A stretch of 64,000 bases of DNA, taken from NCBI GenBank assembly GCA_918026815.1, contig CAKJVC010000006.1, forward strand, positions 1,674,001 to 1,738,000. The letters are read 5' to 3'. The notes beneath the pieces were generated by a model. It had not been told where the DNA came from, did not search any database, and saw only the letters and a program-made list of their open reading frames with translations. This DNA comes from Chalara sp. BL73 (lineage: Eukaryota > Ascomycota > Leotiomycetes > Helotiales). Positions 21,580 to 32,248 of this stretch are shown here, piece by piece. Position numbers and translations under genes: made by a program. Within the stretch, counting starts at the first letter, position 1. Every line of letters starts with the position of its first letter.

Positions 21580-21921
21580 GCTTATACAGAAGCCGAAAAG
21601 CTTGACATGAGCTGTAGGCGGCCAGAAGTCAGGATTCGCTAGTGTGGAGCTCGCGATTCCACCATTTATGAGAGGCTAAATCCAGCCAGCCCTTATTATA
21701 AGTAAGCATGAACAACACACCAAAAGAGCGTCCTGACTTAGGATTACGCTTTTGGCTTAGAGATAATTCAAGGGAAAGTCAAAGGCGGATAGGCACTATA
21801 GTAGCCATCAAGTGCAACCATGGAATGTGATTACGTGCACAAAAAAGGGTGTATTGTCTGATATCGCTGAAGTTCTACGGAGTATAGTACAAAGCTCTTA
21901 TAGGTCAAACCCGTCCTCGCT

Positions 21922-23114
21922 CTACTCATGGCGAACCACATCCGATTTCCCCATTTGCAGACCCTCCTTAGCCCACGCCGCTGTATCGTCCCACGCCGGA
22001 ATAACATACGGAAGCTTTTCTGGCAATTGATCAGGCCACTTCGCAGCAATAGTGCTCATCATTTCTTTGTAAAAAACTATATAAGCTTCGGGAGTGAAGT
22101 GTAAGCCTGGGGGAGATTAAATGTAAGTAGTTGGTCTTGATAGCCACGAATGTTAGTAAACAATGCCAGATCGCACATACCGTCGTGGATAAGACTCCTG
22201 ATCGCGCCGTTCTCTGGCAGGTCTCGAGAGCCGTAAAGAGGGCCGCCGGGTTTCCATCCTGCCTTAGACATAAATGCGGTCCACAGGTCCAGGAAACCGA
22301 CATCCATGTCCTTAGCCACTTCGCGGGAAGCGTCTGCATATTGCTTAGTTCGTTCATTGGATCGATTCAGTGTTGTGTATCCTTGGCTCTTGACTCGATG
22401 TTCCAAGCGGCGCTCCTCCACGGGTGGTGGAGTTACTAGTATTACGCGAGTCTTTTGAGCTTGAATCGCCGGATGGGTGATAATTTGGACCAAGTTTTTC
22501 TTGTACTGATCCAGCGGCACATGCTGTCCATTCTGTGCTTCTGGGAAGCAAGCATCGTTCGATCCAAACAGAACAGCCTAGTCATTTGTTAGTAATATAG
22601 GAACCTTCGATTCTAAAGGACGAAAACTCGCCATGAATCGAAGGCGGGCTTGTGCGGGATCTGGGATGATTGTTGGTAGAACTCTTAGTCCTTGTTCCGT
22701 ATTGAATCCACTGGCACGTAGTTAGATTGTCGTTATCGGAGAGATGGCTCAAGTCGCATACCTGAATCCACGGTTAACAACATCTAGGCGACGGATGTAC
22801 GCTGTGGATATGTTAGCCTAAGCGATTTTCTTGGCAAGGCTAATAGCCTCTAACACTTCAAGCTGAAGTAGGACTTTAAAACCGTGGTCAGATAGCTAAA
22901 GAAAAGACATTTACCCTGTTGGAGCGCTGGGGTTAAAGCAAAGCCGCGTTCTTGCGTGCTGGACTGCTCAAAAATGGAGGCTCCGAAAAGGATGAATTGA
23001 TCGTAAACTAACGGCTATAACGGGTTTTATCAGTTTTATATCCTGCCAAAAACATTTTGCAATATTTACGGAGAATGTGTTTGTGCTTGAATGGAGAAAT
23101 CTTGCGTCTGCCAT
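21922..23114 (-). CDS. SGNH/GDSL esterase, isoamyl-acetate-hydrolase type
   Basis: Predicted 281-aa hydrolase of the IAH1-like GDSL family (short-chain ester hydrolysis). Exons on the minus strand are 23114-23070, 23014-22915, 22801-22762, 22710-22632, 22577-22181 and 22106-21922. All phases agree. Family blocks are present: block I FILFGASIFEQS, block II NRGFSGFNT, block III LFGSNDAC and block V DGLHFTPEAY with the catalytic Asp/His, plus a PYVIPAWDD tail. In block I the usual GDS is GAS, so the nucleophile Ser is kept but the preceding Asp is Ala. The fourth intron (22578-22631) has a GC donor (GCGAGT) and no usable GT alternative in frame. No signal peptide, so probably intracellular. Confidence 0.85.
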
Positions 23115-24054
23115 TGTGCCGATGCGGTTGTTGGGGAATCTGCCTTGTTCACATTGAAAAACGGATCCGAGCAAAGGGCGGTTCATAAAGGGCGAGGCCG
23201 AAGGACTACTCGGCATCTTTCTGCCAAGCTTAACAAGTCTGGAAAGCATCTTTACTCCACGTCGATAGTGAAGGAATGTACAGTAGTTCAGAAGATAGGG
23301 TGGGCTAAGCTGGCCTAGTTGAGCCACACAGGCTTTCTGCCTAAGGTAGCCTCGCTTACTGCTATGGTCACCCACATATCGTACCCTGTCACAACATTCG
23401 GCCAGTCGCAGCACACAATAAAGTCTCGGATGGAAATACAATACTCAGTATGGCCCTATAATTGGTTAGATAGAGCTAGTTTGCGTAAAAGGCGCATTCC
23501 CTTTTGGTCCAAGTACTTCGTTAAGCGAAGAGTCTGCCTTCCCTTGCCTCTTGCACACCCTCCCGCACCAAGTTCTTCAGGAGCAAAAATTGATATACAC
23601 TTTCGCACATTAGCTCGTGGCTAGCCATATTTGTTTTAGGAATTATAAGTCTCTCGGAAATAAAAAATGTCACATAGAAAAGCACAAGTCTCCAGCTTGC
23701 CAAGCTCGCCAGCCATACCAAACCCCCTATTTTTTAGTGAAGAGCCCCTTCTGAGTTCTCCTGCTCTCCAGAAAACAATATCATCACGATATCTCTGCGC
23801 ACGCGTCCCACGCATACAAAGCTCGTGTGAAGCTAGTATGTGACAAAAAATCAACACGCGGATTGTTTATAATACTTTCGCTTCCTGAAGTTCCTCATTA
23901 ATAAAAGGATTACGTCTTAGATTGCCAAAAATGTTGAACAGGCTAGGTCTAAGGATCATACCTAACCTATTGGGGAAGTTGTAGGTATGCTTGCGCAGGA
24001 TGCATACGTACTTGTGCCTTCGATGATGAACTATTACGTATGTGATACTCACGT
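23115..24054. other. gene-free stretch
   Basis: No recognisable gene. Overlapping ORFs in several frames (23091-23624) lack domains. The stretch ends at an imperfect palindrome (24041-24066: TGTGATACTCAC, two bases, GTGAGTATCACA) that abuts repeat D. Confidence 0.45.
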
Positions 24055-24158
24055 GTGAGTATCACACCTCTAAAAGTAGATAGATTCGTTCTGTAGATTT
24101 TGATTCTGCAACCTTCAGCAATTGACTCGTTTACCCCATACTCTCTGAAAGCTCCGTG
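24055..24158 (-). repeat. dispersed repeat family D, copy 2 (inverted)
   Basis: Inverted relative to 9214-9320, sharing GTGAGTATCAC, CAACCTTCAGCAATTGA and TACTCTCTGAA. It begins inside the 12-bp inverted repeat at 24041-24066. Confidence 0.65.
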
Positions 24159-25246
24159 AATTTCTTCTTCTATTTCAATAAAAAAGCTGCGGCGATGCTC
24201 CATCCAAACAGTGTCAGGCATGTTTCTATCCACATTCCTCTCTCCGTATGCCGCTGGCAGCAGAGGATGAGACTGGATTTCATAGTGTAGTCTATCGATC
24301 CGAAACTGCGGCGTTATGACGGCTCACTCCTGCCTCTCCAACAAGTAGGGAAAAAATCATTTGCACATACAGTCAGTCGCAACCACTAATTCTCGGAGTG
24401 AGTATTTCACGGGCTCGGTCCAACACGTGGATAAGACGGTGTATGCTCTGATAGAAAAGGTGAGATGACATATCCGCCCACGAGCACCCTTTGTCTCTCT
24501 CTCGTTTTTAGCAAAATTCGATTATTTTAATACAACTATGATAAGTACGAGAAGCAGAGCCAAAATCGACTTCTCAACCTCGTCTCCTCCGCCAACTACT
24601 GTAGCCAAGGTGTATATAATGCATTAGGGACCGTAGTTCAAAGTAGGTGAATCCACATCAGAACTTAACGAAGTGGTTCTAATCGTGTTGGTGTATTAGC
24701 ACTCCTAAATTTGGAACTCGAGTCCAGTGTGCAACAAGAAATACCTCTCAGGGTTCGATTCCCCTGCCGTGATACATGCCGTGGGAAGAATTGGGAAAAC
24801 AGAGATTACATTGGAGAACACATATAGGTATGGATATTGCTATTCTCATGTATTTTAGCCTCGTGCGCAAACGGCTTCGGTACTCCTTGACTCCTTAGAT
24901 ATCGTCGGCAAGCTCGACCTCGAAGTCGTGAGTCCGGCCGTACAAAAGCTCGGGCCATACGCTAATGGCTGTACTGCGTGAACGCCAAGAGAAGTTTTAC
25001 AGGGATATGTTTTGGTGTATTCCGTACAATATTTTGAAAATACAGCCAGTACAGCCCCACCGCCTGTACGTACCCCCGTAAAAATACAGACATTTTTTAT
25101 TACTAATCAAATTGTACCCTATTTCTCCTCGAGACTGTACTGTTGGTTGCACTGCTCGAAGTTAAGGGAGTAGACCCTGAAAAAGGGTCCAAATTGGCTT
25201 AGACTGGTTCCAGACAACAGGTAGGCGCTTCTAGTCAAATAGGAAA
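24159..25246. other. gene-free stretch with a tRNA-like T-arm
   Basis: At 24753-24770 CAGGGTTCGATTCCCCTG contains a perfect pol III B-box-like GGTTCGATTCC, followed by GCCGTGATA. I could not find a matching 5' acceptor strand or a clean anticodon arm upstream, so no tRNA is called. It could be a decayed tRNA, a SINE-like tail or chance. Nothing else recognised. Confidence 0.35.
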
Positions 25247-26940
25247 GTGTACTTTCACAACCAAATCTTGAACAGAGAGTCCACAATCTTGGTCTACGAA
25301 AATGTCGAGGACTTTCCCACAATAAAAAAATTCTGGCCAGTCAGCCACCGAGGAGTCATCATTGTGACTTCACAGAGCCTCGTGCTAGCACATAGCACTA
25401 GATCTGAGATTCATCTGCAGCCGTTTTAACCGACAGCAGGAAATGATCTTATACAGAGCTATCTCAAAAGGGGTGGATCTGAACAGGAATCCCGCAGAGA
25501 ACCTCTCAAAATCCCTGGGCGGTCGACCTCTCCCTATTGCCCACTTTGCAGGCTACGTTGCAAAATCACAGTACCCCCTCAATCAGATATGCCGCAGCTT
25601 TGAGCGGCGCGCCAAGTCCAGCGAAATCTGGAACTCGGATAGTGATGTTCAGAACAACTCTTATAATTTCACTCTGAACACTGTCTAGGATCTAGCTTTC
25701 CATCCGCTCTCCACAGGTTCAAAAAAGCCGTTGGAGTTCATTGCCTTCCTTGAACCCGACCAAGTCCCTGTAGATACGTTTCTTGAATCCAACTCTGCAG
25801 TGAACAGAACCCATTGACAATACTAGGACAGAGAGAGGTATTTGCGACGATTATGACATCGTTTTGCCCATGTTGTCCTGACCAGCGTAAGATTCGACGC
25901 CGCAATCGGAATTCTCATTGAACGGCACCTTGTCGAACGCTACAACCTGCCAACCGGAGATTGCCTAAAGACTCACCAGGCTTGCAACGAACTGTCATTC
26001 AACGCCTCGACACTGATCTCCCGAAGGGAAAAAGTGTGTTCAATGAGGTTGTGGCTATTGCTCGAGAGACTTTCCCTGCAGCAAACATTCTAACACGAGG
26101 TGACACGAATCAGTACAAGCAAGCCGCAACCTACATGCCCCAAGTACTCAGCATTCACACAAACTTCATTCAGTCAGATCCAGCAATCGAGAACGAGCTA
26201 GGTTTTGTAAATCTCCTATCAGATGTTGGCTATTATGGCGTCAATAACGCTCTGCAGAGTGTGGCCTTGATCTTCTCGAAACTGGCGATTCTATTTGCAC
26301 AGTTCTACTAGATTCTCGTCCAAAAGAAGTTCGCCCAATATTAGCAAATATTCTAGGTCCACTACAGGTTCTGATACAATAACTTAGTATTGAAGGAAGA
26401 CGAAAAATTCTCGAAATAAATAAGCATGCGATTAGAACCAGAGAACAGCTCGCCGAAGTCCCTCTCGATCAACTAACACAATTGGGTTTTGTCAATCTAG
26501 CACCGGCGCACAACGATATGGGAGTCAGTCTATTTCAGCTGAATAGTATCGAAGAGGCGAGGTAATGGTTCGACTCAGCCCTGAAGCATTACCAATCGGC
26601 GGGAGACGAACAGATGCTTCCTGCGCGCTTTGGTCATATCTATTCTTTCAACTATGGCTACTTTCCATCAAGCAAAAGAAGACAGTGGCCCGCACATTAG
26701 CCCAACGGTCTGCTACTATTATGGCGAAAGCTGTCGGAGCAGATTCCCTCTAGCACCCCAGACAAAGTTACTCGTAACGATGGCCCTATCCACTACTGGC
26801 TGCATCGACGAAGCTCTAATTTTGCATAAAGAGGTATTTGGGAAACGCTTGATCAGCCAGGGACCTAGTCACCATCTGGCGCTAGCGAGCTAGTACAATC
26901 TGGTAGTGTGTTATTAGAATATGAGCGACTTAGAGAAAGC
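25247..26940 (+). pseudogene. relic of an NB-ARC/TPR NLR-type gene
   Basis: Pieces in different frames line up with the order of fungal NB-ARC-TPR proteins. First, ILVYENVEDFPTIKKFWP then GVIIVTSQS (the Walker-B/RNBS-B region) and HSTRSEIHLQPF; then NLSKSLGGRPLPIAHFAGYV (the GLPLA motif); then a winged-helix-like LAFHPLS...FLEPDQVPVDTFLE. Further on come TPR-type helices: NDMGVSLFQLNSIEEAR, WFDSALKHYQSAGDEQMLPA, and TTGCIDEALILHKEVFGKRL. At least five stops or frameshifts separate these pieces (for example TAA 25427, TAG 25686, TAA 26563). The P-loop end is missing. Before decay it would have been a STAND ATPase of the fungal NLR class. Confidence 0.8.
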
Positions 26941-27534
26941 CGAGCTTGTCTCCCTGGACTGCCATCCACCAACCATGCTTACATCTTCGCAGGATGCAGC
27001 TAAGAGATAGCCTTACGAACAGCTGCATTACATCGCAATGGCGGAAGAAGCTTCCACGGTGCGACAAGAGATCGCTTTTTCACTTGAGAGTGTTAGGCCC
27101 GGGCCACTAACTGGGCAACCGACATACACAAATGAAGGTGACATGAAGCTGCTTGATTTCGGGGTGGCAATTTTCCATGAGCGCAAATCTAGGAAGCATA
27201 AAAGATACTGTGTTCCTCCAGCATCAATGTGCATCGAGGCGCAATATTGGGCGGTTGACAGAAGAAGTTAGTAAAACCTTGAGATATCCCGCGTAGGTAC
27301 CATGATCAAGGTATGGCTTCTCTCGAGAACCAGTTAATATCTAGAATTTTGGTTAGAGACACTTCAGCCGGACAGCCCATGTCTTGGCAGCTGAACGGTA
27401 CAGCATCCACCACCACAGAAGAATGTTTCGACGAGGAGTATTAGAATCAGCACCTACCATCTCAAAATATCCCGTCGCTCCATTCTGGTTTTTCAGTTCT
27501 CGACTACTATCACTCCCTCGATAAGACGGTCAAA

Positions 27535-28273
27535 ATGGTTATCACCGCACCTCCCCTTCGGACAGAGACAAAGCGTTCGCAGCGATTCCACGACACCAAC
27601 ACCACTAGAACCACGGCCCCTGTTTCTCGGAATGCCCGAGTGATTTACTTACACCGCGTTCCCCTTCAACAGAGTTCGCTTAGGGTGGAGTTGATGAGCC
27701 ACGAGGCCGTCCAGGTTGGCGACCTCGTCCATGATTTCGGCACTGATGATACGGGAGTCATGGGATATTCTTCCATTAGATTCAATGATTGGGTGAAGAT
27801 ATATCCCGTTGGAAAACGATGCCAAGTTGGCAAAACCGGCAAGAGTGACGAAGACATCATTGCGGAAGGCGAGCGCAACCCGAGTAAAGGATACAGTGCG
27901 AAGTCTTCGCTAACACCAGATTCCAGCCACCTCATCCAGCGGCGCCGAGTATAGACTGTGGGATCACAACTGTCAGCACATCAGCCGAAAGCTCATCCGC
28001 ACCATTTCGGATGGTTATCCTCAGTTTCCCGACGAGCCGATCGAGAATTCTAAGAATGCATTCAGCTGGTACTCGTCGACCTACTTGGTCAAGACTAGAA
28101 CCAACGTAACTGGCAGTCCTCTACTAGACTTCATTGGGAAGAGGGCTGCGAGCGCTGCTCTGGCTGTGCTCACCCCTGGGAAGGGTGGAGAGGGAGAATC
28201 GGAGTGGGAACACCGGCAGGGAAGGGCAATTACTGGAAATGCGGGTGGAGCATACTCGTCGTTGACTATTTAG
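27535..28273 (+). CDS. putative papain-fold NCQ-motif protein (PPPDE/LRAT-like)
   Basis: 231 aa in two exons, 27535-27883 and 27927-28273, with an inferred 43-nt intron (GTAAAG donor, GCTAAC branch, TTCCAG acceptor). Splicing joins GERNP to TTSSGAEYRLWDHNCQH in frame, whereas the unspliced frame stops at 27954. The LWDHNCQHISRKL segment resembles the conserved NCQHF motif carrying the catalytic Cys in PPPDE/LRAT-type papain-fold hydrolases. A possible His partner lies in MSHEAVQVGDLVHDFG, and VGKTGKSDEDII fits the intervening strand-helix. The C-terminus (about 180-231) is low-complexity. The start context CAAAATGG is good. The family call is tentative. Confidence 0.6.
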
Positions 28274-28864
28274 TGGGATGGTAAGGCTATACCTTTCTAC
28301 TCATAGCTTGTGATATGTCAAGCGCAGCACCTTTAGAGTGCAACTGGGCAGGGGGGCACACCCACAATTGTCCAGAAATGGACCCTGCTAGAATTAATTA
28401 ACTTAAAAACTAGCGACACTCAATTTGCCTTCTACTGTACAAAGAAGTCTTACTTTACTTTTGCAAGACCGACTATCTATTTGCAGTAGCCTGCCCGCCG
28501 TTTTTATTCTTTCTTCTTTATTCCGAAGCAATTATTTTCCTCTGGTATATTAAGAAATGCGTTTTTCTATATCTTCTGGTAACATATTTTCGGGAGCAGG
28601 TAAGCAGTTTGCTAGATCAGTATGTATTAGTACCCGTCGTATATCTTAAGCAAGTAATCGCGTTACTTACTATTTTTGCCATAAATAGTAGCCCAGATGC
28701 ATAGTTCCTAGATTTGTACGTCGTGTATCGGCTATATTTGCAAATGATCAGCGCTACGTCGATACCATCGAACTTCTTCAATTCATAGGCCGTTTTAATT
28801 AAAGTGTTCTTTCTCTTGTTTATTCCTTCGCTCTTTCGTTTTCTTTTATTTTCTTGTCGTTTCC
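28274..28864. other. gene-free stretch
   Basis: AT- and T-rich sequence (TTCTTTTATTTTCTTG near 28845) leading to the solo LTR at 28865. No gene seen. Confidence 0.45.
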
Positions 28865-29103
28865 TGTCAAGGCCCTGGCCCAGCTTCGCTTATGGCCCCT
28901 AGGTCTCGACCCCCTAACCCCACAGGCCCGACTCGCTTACACTAGCCCCTAGCTAGTCCCCTGTATATAAAGCGCTGCTTTCCTTCCCTTCTTCTATCTG
29001 TAGCTTGTTCTCTTCGTTATAACAATTGATAGTCGTTCATACCTTTAAGTCCTCTTCCCTGAGATCTACGGATCGAGATCCCTGCTCGCCTTGAGTTGTT
29101 ACA
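28865..29103 (-). repeat. solo LTR, family B copy 3 (inverted), with target duplication
   Basis: 239 bp, inverse orientation: TGTCAAGGCCCTGGCCC at the left and TTGAGTTGTTACA at the right. It is flanked by the perfect 5-bp duplication TTTCC (28860-28864 and 29104-29108). This copy proves that family B is an LTR and fixes its ends. Confidence 0.92.
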
Positions 29104-29252
29104 TTTCCTTTGATTTTTGGGCTTTTATTTATACAAGCCCTTTTTTAGAAGTCGAGAAAGTTTCTTGAGGTCACTTAATACACTCCGAGCTCTAAACGTG
29201 AGATACTCAAAAGCTGTCCCGCCGTTGGCTATGTTTTATGAAGGCCTTCTAT

Positions 29253-29567
29253 TGTCAAGTCCCTCCTCTAGAGCGCACGTGACCTGTATTAGCCGAGCTT
29301 TCTGTTAGGAATATGAAATTGATAGTGGGTATCACGCCCATAGAATACGGGTTGCTTGTATTATATGTCATGTATCCATGTTGTAGACCTGTAAGAGATT
29401 TTCTAGCTCCTCGGCCTATTACGTAACCCAATTCCTGACACTTTTAGAGCCCTCGTGTAATATAGCCTGCTCCCCTCGAGCTCCTCTTCCTTCCTTAGCT
29501 TTAGATTCTCTCGTATTACACCACCGTTCCCAACTGTATATTTAGATGCACAGCGCGTGCCGTGACA
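29253..29567 (+). repeat. solo LTR, family A, interrupted by another LTR
   Basis: The left part (TGTCAAGTCCCTCC, then GTGACCTGTATTAGCCGAGC) and right part (CCTCGTGTAATATAGCCTGC to GCGTGCCGTGACA) match the intact copy at 21406. They are separated by a 138-bp insertion (29303-29440). No clear target duplication for the outer element. Confidence 0.8.
29303..29440 (+). repeat. nested solo LTR, family C
   Basis: 138 bp, TGTTAGGAATATGAAATTG to CCCAATTCCTGACA, with inverted ends TGTTAGGAAT/ATTCCTGACA. The flanks CTTTC (left) and CTTTT (right) are a 4/5 match to a 5-bp duplication. It sits inside the family A copy, so it inserted later. Confidence 0.8.
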
Positions 29568-30699
29568 AGAATTAGTTGGAGTTTCTAGTAAATAATTTAG
29601 ATGTTAGCGGCCGAAATGTATTTAGCTCAGCGAATGAAACCTACTTTACCAGCCAGTAACAACCTTTACCGGGCGTCTTGTATCTGTTAATAGCAACGCT
29701 ATATCTATGACTGTCTGTGTCCTCGTTATACTCTCAGAGTGAAATGCCATTTTCACGCTTACATGATAGTATTATAGTATTTTATTCCACGAGACTTTTT
29801 AACAGCTCAGCTTATTCGGACCTGGGATTGCGCTAACGACTTAACTTTCAAGCAGCGTTAACCCTACTATGAGGCAGCCAATTTCTGCTTCTTTATTGAC
29901 GCTTTCACAGCGACCTGTTATATAATAACTTGTTCTACAACTTATTGCAGAACCCAATAGATCCAACCGATACCAGCATGCTTCGTGACAAAGCCCATGA
30001 TTAAAGGACCGCTCTACAGACCAACAGTTGTCATCAGCGTCGAGTATCCTATTTTCTATTCTCTTTCATGCCTAGAGTACAGATATGTGACAGTTCCGCT
30101 TCCAGGTGCCAGAGGGGGCGAGACGGAAACCGCCGTCGGAGCTCAAGTTGCCATTTCAACTCCAAAGGAATGACAGAACACCTCTCCGATATTACATGCC
30201 AAACTCGAAACCGCGGATAAGATGACGATTCGGAAACGGCTTGTATGCGTTGCCACTGGACTCCATTTTAATTTGCCATACCGGCTTTTACCTTGAACCA
30301 AGCTTCTAGTGATTGTCCACTTAGATTGTAACGAAAGCAGGTACATCGCTATGATCAGCAAGTAATGCGTTCCAGACATTGGGGATCACGGGAATGTCTT
30401 GACGGAATTGGAAGTCCGCCCTGAAGGTCGCTTTTGCCGACCAGGGCTACCGTCTAGAGCTTTATGTAAAACTTCGGAGGAACGTAATTTCGATTCCCGA
30501 CTTCGGTCCTTGAAACTCAATGCTAGTTATATCAAGACCAGTGCTTGGAAAAAGCCACAAGAGATAGCTTTTCTGATTGTTTGGATTGGTTAGATCTAGT
30601 CATGGTACTGTTATCCTTTACACCAATACCCATGCCGCTTGCTATTTACATTAATCATTATTTCATTTGTACCTCTTAACGCCCCCGGGAGAAAACCGT
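29568..30699. other. gene-free stretch
   Basis: No recognisable gene. Small overlapping ORFs on both strands (29985-30173, 30143-30379, 30399-30593) show no domains. Confidence 0.45.
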
Positions 30700-32248
30700 T
30701 TTCACGATGCTGAATACACCGGTGTGCCCAAATCGTCAAAATCACCCTCTGGACTCCATTTGCCCACCGTTTCATTCCAGTGACTATGTTGCAGATCTCC
30801 ATACCTCGAAATGCTGAAGACGTGCAAGCTCCCGGCAGCATCACTTACAGCTTTAGGTGGTCCCCAAGCCCTCCCCAAGATTATCGAAGCCTTCTTTCGG
30901 CGTCCATTCATTCTTGGCTCCATCAAGGCTTTTGTGAAGCAAGGAATTATCTTCACCCCACGCGAAAACATCCAGTCGATTTGATCCCCATGAAACGGTA
31001 TCTGGTTCCGCTTGTACAGAAACGTTCCCACTGATTGAAGTCCAGTTAGACCAGCTATCTTGGTATGACAGATGCCAAAGTCCTGCATCTCCACCACGAA
31101 CAACAATATCTATTCGCCCTGATGTCCACGACGCCGCTGCTGGACTGGACGTACAGTAGTCCGCCAAGGTTCTCAAATCTGGCGGGAGTTTGATATGTAT
31201 TGGTATCATTCAAAAAGATAGAATACAACTCTTGGGTGTTCATTTCCACCATTAAAACATCACACAGCTTCTCACACCACGACACCAAATTGGGAGCGTA
31301 GTTTGTCCAATTCCCACGCAAGTTAGTCCAGCTACCGAACCCCCCGGCAGGCTCCCATGCCTGCGTATATAAACCTGCATCCTCGCCGATGATGAACATA
31401 TCAAGCCGATTCTCATTCCAGGATACCACGGTGGGGACTGTGATTGTTTCTCCCCCATGACAGGCCCAACTTGCGGACCAATTGGCGTTTGTTGTATGGG
31501 TTTTGTGACAGGCCGCGGTAGTCTTATATGAAGCAACAAGAACATCAACTTTTCCTACACCGCGAGCTACTGCTCCGATATTGTCGAATAATATTTCTCC
31601 TCCGAGCTGTTGTAACGAGGTATCTGTCGGACTCCATGCTGTGGTGGGAAGAGTTCAAGACCACGGTATTTCCGAGAAAGCGGTCTTTAGTATTTCGTGA
31701 GGTTGTCGCGGATACGAAGACTTCCAGATGTGGGTAGCCCCAGGATATTGGTGTTGGGTAGGCATATCCTGAAGTAGCTGTGGCAGATCCAGACATCGTT
31801 GCAGCGGCAACTGGCACAGTTGTCGGGGTTGCCGGGTTCGCCGGGATTGCCGAAGATGGGCTTCATATGTATTAGCACTTCCACTTTGCGTACGATTTCA
31901 GGCAGAGCTCATACTCATTATCATCCTTTCCTCTGCGACCGAGAAGTCCCCCGCAATGCCTCCGACGAGAGCAGCAATTAAAATCAACCCTAAAAGCACA
32001 ACCCATAATACTTTTCTCCTCTCCCGGTACCAAGGAGCCTTTAGTTCTTTCGACTCTTCGCCCGTCCAACCCTCCCGCATTTCATCATATTTTAGAGGCA
32101 ACAGTTGTAGAGGGGCGACATCTGGGCGTACGGAGGGGGCGACTTCTGGGTACGAAGTGTACACATCCGTGACCTCTAGATGCGATTCTGTTGTTCGAAC
32201 TTCAAGCGTCGAATGGTGATTCGAATCCGCGTCTTTTGGTAAATCCAT
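30700..32248 (-). pseudogene. relic of a membrane-anchored fucose-lectin/PLL-like beta-propeller protein
   Basis: The start at 32248 gives an N-terminal cytoplasmic segment, basic PWYRERRKV, then a single membrane helix LWVVLLGLILIAALVGGIAG. Further on, in several frames, come propeller blades of the fucose-specific lectin/PLL type: PTISWGYPHLEVFV-like, VVSWNENRLDMFIIGEDAGL, WTNLRGNWTNYAPNLVSW, SWTSGRIDIVVRGGDAGLWH, VSWGSNRLDVFAWGEDNSLL and DAAGSLHVFSISRYGDLQHS. Four or more frame changes are needed. One lies in the G-run at about 31955: in the +1 frame GGLLGRRGKDDNE follows, and an intron 31867-31916 (GTATGA donor) then fits in phase. Others fall near 31700, 31150 and 30870. In an intact form it would bind surface glycans. 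Confidence 0.75.

Noticed and set aside
22968..23441. 157-codon minus-strand ORF overlapping the esterase start
   Set aside because: It runs in another frame across the esterase's first exons, and motif continuity supports the esterase model.
27038..27271. Kinase fragment suggested by KLLDFGVA
   Set aside because: A DFG-like word alone. No HRD, APE or glycine loop nearby in any frame.
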